Assembly: GCF_016086655.4 (NCBI RefSeq)
Contig: NC_052141.2
Span: 12,586,001-12,650,000 of the forward strand
Reading direction: 5' to 3'
DNA length: 64,000 bases
Source: Lepeophtheirus salmonis
Lineage: Eukaryota; Arthropoda; Copepoda; Siphonostomatoida; Caligidae
The position numbers and the translations under genes were made by a program. The notes beneath the pieces are model-generated. The model saw only the letters and a list, made by a program, of their open reading frames with translations, ran no database searches and was not told the DNA's origin. Below, in pieces: positions 56,145-64,000 of the stretch; positions within the stretch are counted from its first letter, which is position 1; each line of letters begins with the position of its first letter.

Positions 56145-57463
56145 ATGTTCTCTCAAGTTGAAGTGAAGAAGCTGGAAGAATAAGAAAAGGAAGATGTCGA
56201 CTATGTCGGACTCACTCTAGCCCTACAAACTCTTTTGACTGATCCCAAGACACACACCATGGACGAGGCGAATAGGAGTCAATTACTCTCAAAAGTAAGG
56301 ATGCTGTAAGCCAATTGAATAATTAATTTGAATGATTGTTCATATTCGGCTCCCAGCCCTTGTTTTGAACGATTGTATGTACGTACATAATAATATAATT
56401 GATTGATAGATCGAAAGAAATTGTGTAAGATTCATGAATAAATCAGAGACCTCTCCTAGGAGAATCAGTGTAAATGAACCCTATAATATTCTCAAAAAAA
56501 AAATGGGATTCAATGTAATGAAAGTGATTTACGAAAGTTGGCTGGATAATTGGGTATGGACAATCGGGGTCGTATACATATGAAGGCTTGTACAATGTGG
56601 ATCCGAAATACTGTAAAATGAACAATCGTATATCATTTGTTTAATTTCTAAATTTATAAACTTAAAACTTCCGATAATCAATTCAATACGTTGTAAGTTT
56701 TTTTTTTTTTAATTGGCTCCTTTTGTAGGACTATCATATTTGATTTTGTAGCGAAAGTATCACAGCAGTTACGGAACACTTTCATAGGAATGTTCTTCCA
56801 TTAACTAATTACAAATACTTTTACTGTATCAAAATTTAAATGGAGCTTTCTGTAGGCCCTGTCCTCCAAAATGAACCAGATTCCAAATCACGACTGGATG
56901 GAAGCTAAAAAGTGAAGGACTCCTGGACTACTTTGTGACATATTTGACGTGTGGGAGGGAGTATCATCTTGCTGAAGTTCTAAGCCTCTTCCATGATCGT
57001 AAACCTTTCTTCAGGATGATTCTAATATACTCCATGCTGTTTTTAATCTTATTAAAAACAATTTTTGGAGACAACCCAGACATTGATAGAATGAGAATAT
57101 TTTTGGTGGTGTTGACTCACTTTTCCTTGGTTTTAAACAAGATGATACATTTTTTACAGTATTTAAGATCCACTCTTTACGTACAAAAAAAAAAAAAAAA
57201 AAAAAAAAAAATGGACAATCCATATACCTATATTATTTATTTATGTGTAGGACTTTTTTATACACCCATCATTACATAGAAAGTCTTTAAACAGTATGAT
57301 AGGAACCAAGATGGTTTTTTTGTCGAAGGGAGAGCTATGATTGGCTTAAAAAGTGTCAATGTAAAAATTTTCTGCATTGTTTTCACGTTTGGATAGTAAT
57401 GGGGATGGAAAACTGGGATATGAGGAGTTTGTCAAGGCGCGGAGTTGTAAATGGAAGTTTTAA
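56145..57463 (+). pseudogene. EF-hand calcium-binding protein, two exons, probably a pseudogene
   Basis: Exon A (56145-56294) reads in one frame to a donor 'gtaagg' and includes DVDYVGLTLALQTLLTDPKT and MDEANRSQLLSK. An in-frame TAA at 56181 precedes an ATG at 56259 in a strong context (accATGG). Exon B (57280-57463) follows an acceptor 'attacatag' in the same phase 0. It starts KVFKQYDRNQDGFF, a degenerate EF-hand loop. After a one-base shift near 57370 it reads LFSRLDSNGDGKLGYEEFVK, a canonical loop (D1, N3, D5, G6, E12), and ends at TAA 57461-57463. The matching phases and family logic support one gene. The stop and frameshift suggest decay or sequence error. An A27 tract lies in the intron. 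Confidence 0.5.
57185..57211. repeat. A27 homopolymer
   Basis: Uninterrupted run of 27 A's within the proposed EF-hand intron; length is prone to sequencing and replication error. Confidence 0.9.
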
Positions 57464-57736
57464 ACATAATCTAAAGCTATCAAGAAGATTAATGTTATAA
57501 ATACAATTATCATTTTACCTGTAGGATCACCCGCTTAAACACGCAATCTCTGAGTATGAAAATTATTGTTGGTAAATGATATAAATATGAAAAATCTTCA
57601 AAGATACTGTATTCACTGCCTAATTAAGCAATAAACAATGTCATTAAAACTCCACACATCGAACAAATAATGATTCATCGATTGAAATCATTGTTAGAGA
57701 TCCTCGTTCCTAATCCTACATAATTGAGCAGTAAAA

Positions 57737-58040
57737 CTAGTATTCTAGAAGTTCCTGGCCTTCATAACCTTTGTCATAAGGTGGGGTGGGATCCTCGTGT
57801 ATGAGGACTATCTCAAGTTGCACTTCACGGTCCTCCTGACGGTCCAAAGAGGCAATTCATCGATTTGGGGGGGTTCTTCGTTGATCTTCTTCTACAAGCT
57901 GCACATGAACTCTAGATCCCTCTTTAAGTTATGCCCTACACTTCCTGCTTCCCTGGAGAGGTATTCCCCATCATTCATTATCGTGGGAATCTTTAATACT
58001 AGGCTCCTGGAGTACTTCATAGTATCCATAACTAATTATC
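57737..58040 (-). pseudogene. Unrecognised degenerate C-terminal coding stretch
   Basis: On the minus strand the last 39 or so codons read LDRQEDREVQLEIVLIHEDP and TPPYDKGYEGQELLEY, ending at TAG (57739-57737). Upstream, after a stop and frame changes near a run of seven C's (57867-57873 region), come INEEPPQIDELPLW and GEYLSREAGSVGHNLKRDLE. The composition (acidic, polar, few Ile/Asn/Lys runs) differs from random AT-rich translation and local GC is higher. No family is recognised. The 91-codon plus-strand frame over the same bases is less convincing. Confidence 0.33.
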
Positions 58041-58074
58041 ACCACATCAACTTTAACAATAATAAGATCTAAGA

Positions 58075-61000
58075 TGCACTGACTTTTGACTTTATAATCA
58101 TTCATGCTGGCGAAATGTTCATTTTAGTTTGTTTATGCACAAAGGATGTCTAAAGTAGAATGTCAAAAAATAATCATTTAACCTTCTAATACTTATAAAA
58201 AAAAGTTAATATTAATTAACAGTCCACGTTTTGCTACCCAGTCCTGTACTATATGAATCATATAATTACAAATCCATTTCACTCCATGGAACTCTGCTGA
58301 ATTAATCACATTAGTATTTAAAAATTAATGGAGGCAAGTTTCATATTATTTGAACTAAATTGACTACAAAACCTCGTGTACTATATTTTTGTAGGGTAAA
58401 TTTACCAGTTTTTAATAATGCATAATTATTTTTTTTAACATTTACTTGCATTAATGCTATTCTAAAAGTAGAAGGTTCTCCTCTTTATAGAAGTATTTAT
58501 GATTTCCTGACATAGTACTATTCTTGGTGCAAGTTTTGTCTATCCAACTTATGGTTCAAATAAACCGTCCGAAAGCTATTTTAAGGGAGGAATGGAGACC
58601 AAACCCAGTGAGCGGGTCAGGGTGACAAAAAGAAAGCAATGTTCTCGTTTACATAAGTAATTTTAGTAGTCAAACCTTTTGTACCTTATAGGGTAAAATC
58701 TTCCGTGGCAAGTTTCCAGACTATTTGTAAATGATAGAAGAGCAAAGTCATAAATGAATGTAATGGTAGTTAGGAGCGGTTGTATTAATTGAAAAAGTTA
58801 TTATCGTTAGAAGTGGTGGATAGTATTCGAGTCTTGGGACTCAACTTGGACTTGAGTTCATTTATTGAAGACATTGCAACTTGCATCTCGTTTTTCACTG
58901 TAAAAACTAATTGTTACTGAGCTAAAGAAAAAGAATTAAAATAAAGACCTGATATAATCATTATGGACTTGAAATGTCTTAAATTAGCTAGTAAGAAATC
59001 TGAGGACTCGAATTTCTTTTGATATAAATATTCAAGGACTTGGAATTACTGTAGAAGGACTCATTCCAAACTTTGATTATCACTGCATGCAAGAAATAAC
59101 ACCCTCTCTAAGTATTTCATTTTGATATCCATGACTGCTTTTCGCCGCGTTATAAAAATGATATCAACTTATTACGTTTTGATATTATAATAGAATGTAT
59201 CCATTGAAATTTTGAGGCATAATTCCATAAGTATTTATTTATATATTAAGACAAAAGTAGTCCTAAGGCTATTTTTTATTACTAATTTAGGGAACTATTT
59301 TATTTATCATTAATGAACAAATGGTTTTCATTGTTATAAAATTTGCTCGCTTTGGCCCCCAAAATGACACACCAGGGATATATGTACATTGTTTCATTGC
59401 ATTTCTAACCTTTCAGCCATTTTAGAAAAACATGAAAACAAACAGTAATGAGCAATTATGGAGATCAAAGAAAACTTTTTAGAAACTCATTTAATAATTA
59501 GAGCTGTCTCCTTTTTTTCATTAGGATATTCCTTTAACAAAGTTGTGAAAGAAACAAAAACAAATTCATCTTGTTTTATTTACTTGACAGAGCTTTTTAC
59601 TTTATGAATCTCACTGTATTATTTTTTTGATTCATTCAGGATATTTTCAACTGTTTGTCAGAGTGTGAAAAAGAAAGAAATCTACTGAATGTATTTGAAT
59701 GAATGATTAATTATCTCCCTGGTTTCTGACGTGAGTGGGGAGCTTAGAGAGTGATGGATCGGTCCATTAGTCTGATGAAAAATCCCGTAAATTCTCCTAG
59801 AAATATTTTCTAAAAATACATAAGTAGGCGAGACCCTGGACAATTTCAATACTTTTTGTTTTAGCTCAATTCCTCCAAACTGGTTTGACTTAGACTAGCT
59901 CAACTTTAACGGAATATACCTACATATGTTTCCTATTGGTTGGTGTAAGGCATTATTAACTTGTTTTGTAAACAATAGCAGAACAGCAATTCTTCAGGGG
60001 TTTGTTTTTTATAATTGATTTGATAATGAATTGAAGACACCCAATTCTTTAGTTCTACGGGGTGGAACAATTAAATTGTCGATCTAGAAAAGATGATATA
60101 ATTCCATTTCCGTTTGATGAAACCCGGTTTTCTTTTTTGTATGAAACCCTCTACTAGTTGGTCAGTTGTGTACAACTCCCAAGAGCCATAGGAGTCTTCC
60201 ACCGCGCCAACCATTATTATTTACTCATCTCTATTTTTTTACAATTTTCCTAAAAACAATGTTGTAGAATACAACTTTTGACTTTTGTCAAAAAAATACT
60301 GTCTTAGTCGCTACTATTAGCACACAGTTCAAGAAGAGGATGGAGATAGAAGGACACCTCTGCGCAGGATTGTCCCAGAACTGGGGTCCGAGGAAAGGAT
60401 TTACAATGTCATGGAACAACCTCAATCCTCTTCTCGTACTCTACGCCCATAGAGGTTACTGGGACAATGTTGTTCCTAGCAATCGACTTGTTCTGCAACA
60501 TTCTCATGGGAAAATTGCAAAAAAAAAAGTAACTGTGACCTCTAAAAATTTGCATAATCGAGATGACTAAATAAAAACAGTTGCCTTGGTAAAATGTTTA
60601 ATATTGACATAATGTTCAACGAGCGATATCGGAGATGCACCGATTATACAGTCCCTACATACTTTGGTTATTTTGAGACGAAAATAACTTGCACAGGTAA
60701 ACCAGGTGCACAAAATCCAGAAAAATTGCTCGATTATCGTGAAAAACAGAAACATAAAAAGTTTTCTTCCAGATAAAAAAGTCAAAATGTCGTGTTTTCG
60801 GGAGAGGCTCTCCATCCTGCTTCCTGTGGATGCCCCTGAATTATGTTCTAAATTTTGTGACTGTAGCTGTTTGGATGACGTTAGAAAAAAATTGACTGTT
60901 GCAACTTTTCTCTGTCTTTCCTGTCCTCCCTTTTACAAACACCACATTGATCTGACATTCAGCAAAGATTATTTGTACAGACTCTTATTGTTTAAAAAAG

Positions 61001-62430
61001 TCCATTCATTGCATGTATCACGAATTATAATCATTATCAAAGCCATTAGTAATCAATCCATGAATATTGACATAAGAAAACACAAGTTTGATTTAATTGT
61101 TTACCAATCGGTGTGCATATACGTAATTATCCATTATATATGATGCATATATTTATAATTACCCATAGGTAAACCCTCTATTAGTGAACATCCTTTTATG
61201 TCGATGTTAATGAACTGGGGTTAAACGTTAACCCAAATATTAAGCGAATTTTATTTTTTTATACACAGTTGACATAGGCTCCAACTTACGCATATTAATC
61301 ATTACAACATTAGATTTGGGATCAATAAGATATAATTTATGATCTTTACAGTTAAAATATTATTACTTCATATTCCATATAAACTTCTATAAAATATTAA
61401 TCACTTTTAACAAAGTTTTGGTACTAAAAATGTACTCATGAACTTAGATAAGATTGAGTGGGATATATATAGGATTAAAATAAGGGAAATTAACAAATTA
61501 ATCAGTTTCACCTAACCTTGATTAAAAATAACAAACATTTCAAGAAAATACATTTGATGAACAAAAAAAAGTTGCATGGAATCGCTATAGCTCATGGATG
61601 TGTACGCTTCAGAGTTATTCACATGAACCAAAAGATTCCTAGGTTAGATGGAGTAACTGCAATATTATAATGTTTACTTATACTTAATCAGTGGAACTCC
61701 ATCTAACCAATTAAAGGAACATTAAAATAAGAAATCTATTTCAAACAGATTTAAAGCAGTTTCATCAAATTTGGGGTGCAGAAAATCCTTGTTCACTAAG
61801 GAATGATTAAGAAAGTGGTAAATTTAAAAACGAAAAGGGGTGCTTATTATTCACTAAAAACTTTATTGTCTATTCAAAATATCGAAATTTCAAGGGTAGC
61901 TACGTGAAGTCCTGATATGTTAAGGTATCTTAAGATAAGTATAGATGTATTTGTTATTAAAAATTTATCCGACGAAGTCAAGCTTTTTCTTGATGGACAT
62001 ACCACATAAAAAATTAAAACGTTGATTATTTAATATGGGGTCCTACCATGCCATTAAGGGAAGGATTTTTGCACAAATGCCATTGTTTATTTTTGCAACT
62101 TTGTTCCAAAAAATGGAAAAGACCCCAGATATGTCCAATTTTTGGGGATTAATGTAAGCGTTCCTAATGTAATATGCTGATCGAAAAAACTTCATAAGAA
62201 AGCTTCACTATAAACTTGTTTTAACAACAGACTTAATAAAGAACAATATTTCTTATAAAATTCCATTGGGAAACCCTCTGGTCTTGGTGATTTATTCTTT
62301 TTGTTGTAGAGCTTTATATAATCTTCTTTGACATCTGATTTTTTTCCAGTTTCCTTAAATAAATATTTTACAAGTGCTGCATCACTAAAAAAAGGTTGGG
62401 AATCCCGAAAATAGGCTATGGTATAGTTTT
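58075..62430. other. Long stretch without a secure gene
   Basis: AT-rich. GACTC-style repeat words occur at 58820-59080 ('gagtcttgggactcaacttg', 'aggactcgaatttc', 'aaggacttgg'). A relatively GC-rich segment at 60320-60510 is open in more than one frame and cannot be assigned. The 145-codon frame at 60706-61143 has no domain. Confidence 0.4.
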
Positions 62431-62436
62431 GTGAGC

Positions 62437-62691
62437 CTAAAAAGTACCATTCCTGACAGCAAAGATGGTGAACAAACAGTTGAGTTCTTTAATTTTTGAG
62501 ATGGGGGAGGAATTCTCCACGATTACCAGATAGGAATCCTTTGGATTATAGTAATTAGTGACAAGTAGTGTTAGATCCCTACATCATCCTACACCCAAAG
62601 GTTGAGGCCTTGAAATAACTCTGTCAATGAGCCGTGGGCTTCCAGGTTTGAAGTATACCTCAAAAGCACTTGCAGTAAGTTCCACCGCCGC
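62437..62691 (-). pseudogene. Unrecognised coding-like segment with one in-frame stop
   Basis: On the minus strand, directly after a good splice acceptor (ttactttcag), a frame reads AAVELTASAFEVYFKPGSPR and LIDRVISRPQPLGVG, meets TGA at 62586-62584, and continues in the same frame with LLVTNYYNPKDSYLVIVENS and LNCLFTIFAVRNGTF to TAG (62439-62437). 85 codons with a single stop and protein-like wording suggest a decayed or misread exon. The family is not recognised and no upstream exon was found. Confidence 0.35.
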
Positions 62692-62944
62692 CTGAAAGTA
62701 ATTATTATTCCCTACGGTAGTCATATTCAACATTCATTATGCTTAATATCATTATTATATATCATATTATTAAAATAGTTTTTGTTATGTACTGAAGGTA
62801 TTATACGTACATCATTGTTTAATTCGTACATTTGGGTTTACAAACTTTTACACAGCCAGGTTTTATTTGATAATATTGAGGAATTGTTCAATTACTTAAA
62901 ATTACTAATGGGCTAAGGGTAGTGATGAAAATGGTGTGTATTTT

Positions 62945-63000
62945 GGGCATGTTAAAAAAAATGAAGCGAAAATCATAATAGTAACCCTGATAATTCGAAG
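62945..63000 (+). repeat. Dispersed repeat family R1, 5' fragment
   Basis: 'gggcatgttaaaaaaaatga' and 'agtaaccctgataattcgaa' match the start of the 5944 copy. The match stops exactly where the adjacent mariner fragment begins. Confidence 0.6.
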
Positions 63001-63255
63001 AACTCGGACTCAATATACACCCAAAAGTGAAGTCCAATGGGTTGGTATCTGGTGAGTAGGGGCCACATTTTCTTTGGCCAGAAAGTCAAGTTATCCTCCA
63101 ACCGACATGTGTGCAGGCGCACTATCCTGACGTTCATGTCAGGGTAGTTGGTCTGGACCCGTGGTAACAACTTCTTCCCTGCTGGTTTCTTGCCAGCGTC
63201 CAAAATTACGAGGACACAAATTCATTGGTCACGTTCAGAGGGTATTTTCTCGGCT
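63000..63255 (-). mobile_element. Tc1/mariner transposase fragment, heavily deleted
   Basis: On the minus strand, PSERDQ and DAGKKPAG (the family's N-terminus, with ATG changed to ATA) are fused by a large deletion to LLPRVQTNYPDMNVRIVRLH, then WPKKMWPLL and LHFWVYIESE, the region of the second and third catalytic Asp. Both DNA-binding helices and the first Asp are gone. It is in the same family as 44763-45590. A T23 tract (63275-63297) lies just beyond its 5' end. Confidence 0.82.
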
Positions 63256-63274
63256 TCTAATAAACTGAGGAAGA

Positions 63275-63297
63275 TTTTTTTTTTTTTTTTTTTTTTT
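63275..63297. repeat. T23 homopolymer
   Basis: Uninterrupted run of 23 T's beside the transposase fragment. Confidence 0.9.
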
Positions 63298-64000
63298 AGT
63301 ATTTCACCGGAGCAATTTTACTGCAATCACAAAAACCATGATTTATGTCGGAAAAAACAGTGTAAAGATTTTTTTGTCGCACCCGGTAGATGTTTCAATC
63401 AGAAGTTGAACAAAATACATAGTATCCAATCACGCAAAACACAAATATATAAGAAAAAGCGAATATAAAAACCCCCATTTACATACATATATATTATTTG
63501 TAAGCCTCATAAATTAAGTTTGATTTTAAAACAGAGGATTTCACTTGAGTAATATCTTATTTGTTTTTTAAAATGCAATTGCATACAAAATGAAGTGAAA
63601 TATTTGATCAACAGAGATCCCTCATAGAACCTCCATTAACTTGATTAACTAATTTTTGTAATGCATCAATATAAAAACAATCTTCTTTTTTCGAACTTTA
63701 GAATTATACTCACCCTAATAACACACGAGCATATTTTTTGTAGTATTCATGCCGTATTACGATCCTATAAATGCTTAAGTCCGGCCCACTACTCATTCTC
63801 ACTTTGACAAGTATTTTTAGCGAAATTGTCACAATATAATCAAAATGATTAGAACGCACATAATACGTACAAACATAGAAAAATAAATGATAGGAAAAAA
63901 TATTCAAAGCACTCTAGCAAAGATAATTTTTAATTTTCAGTCTTTTCAGGTAGTAAAAATATAAAATATGGTGAATGTATTCCTTTGAGACCTCAATACT
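63298..64000. other. No recognisable gene
   Basis: AT-rich to the window edge. Confidence 0.5.

Noticed and set aside
60320..60510. GC-richer segment open in several frames on both strands
   Set aside because: More than one frame looks equally protein-like and none matches a family, so no call was made.
60706..61143. 145-codon plus-strand frame with several cysteines
   Set aside because: No recognisable domain, Ile/Lys/Asn-rich ends typical of AT-rich noise, and no splice or promoter support; left unannotated.
63148..63468. 106-codon plus-strand frame
   Set aside because: Translates antisense mariner sequence and the T23 run into poly-Phe; artefact.

Overview
The window is AT-rich, intron-bearing eukaryotic DNA made mostly of dead transposons. 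The taxon is an inference: a secreted mucin plus fibronectin-type-II (FN2) gene, very short introns, and many Tc1/mariner, P/THAP and hAT relics fit an arthropod, and FN2-rich secreted proteins are known from salmon lice, so a caligid copepod such as Lepeophtheirus is my best guess. Nothing looks prokaryotic. No rRNA, tRNA or CRISPR was seen.

The clear host gene lies at 15393-21473 (+). A TATA box precedes a signal-peptide exon. After a 2.4 kb intron comes a 1275-nt Thr/Pro/Ala mucin exon built of 21-nt repeats, then eight FN2 exons (the first seven 168 nt each), six of them reached through 33-nt linker microexons. All introns after exon 1 are phase 1, and the 3' units including their introns are almost identical, so the array grew by recent duplication of a roughly 316-bp exon-intron unit. 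The last FN2 exon has a one-base deletion. A second plausible host gene is an intronless multi-pass membrane protein at 38946-39458 (-). Weaker host candidates are an EF-hand gene or pseudogene (56145-57463, +), a possible first exon (48492-48552, -), and unrecognised coding-like stretches at 34454, 57737 and 62437.

Mobile DNA, left to right: hAT/ZMYM-like fragment (1-240); mariner deletion copies with TA target duplications (4530-5336) or a lost right end (26339-27248); Ty3/gypsy pol relic (6640-8105, -) abutting a Tc1/mariner fragment (8120-8400); THAP-domain P-like transposase relics (11400-12786, - and 28918-29465, +); DIRS-like gag-RT-RNase H relic (22620-25300); a 4355-bp hAT element with terminal inverted repeats and a perfect 8-bp target duplication (29873-34227) carrying a broken zinc-finger transposase; P-element-like relics at 40470-41640 (-) and 49525-49765 (+); Tc1/mariner relics at 21927, 44763 and 63000; a Merlin (IS1016/ISXO2-like) relic between roughly 270-bp inverted repeats (52772-54656). 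At least three uncharacterised dispersed repeat families have two to six copies each.

The transposons are degenerate and appear independent of the host genes. The only evident functional unit is the mucin-FN2 gene, whose product should be secreted and heavily O-glycosylated.
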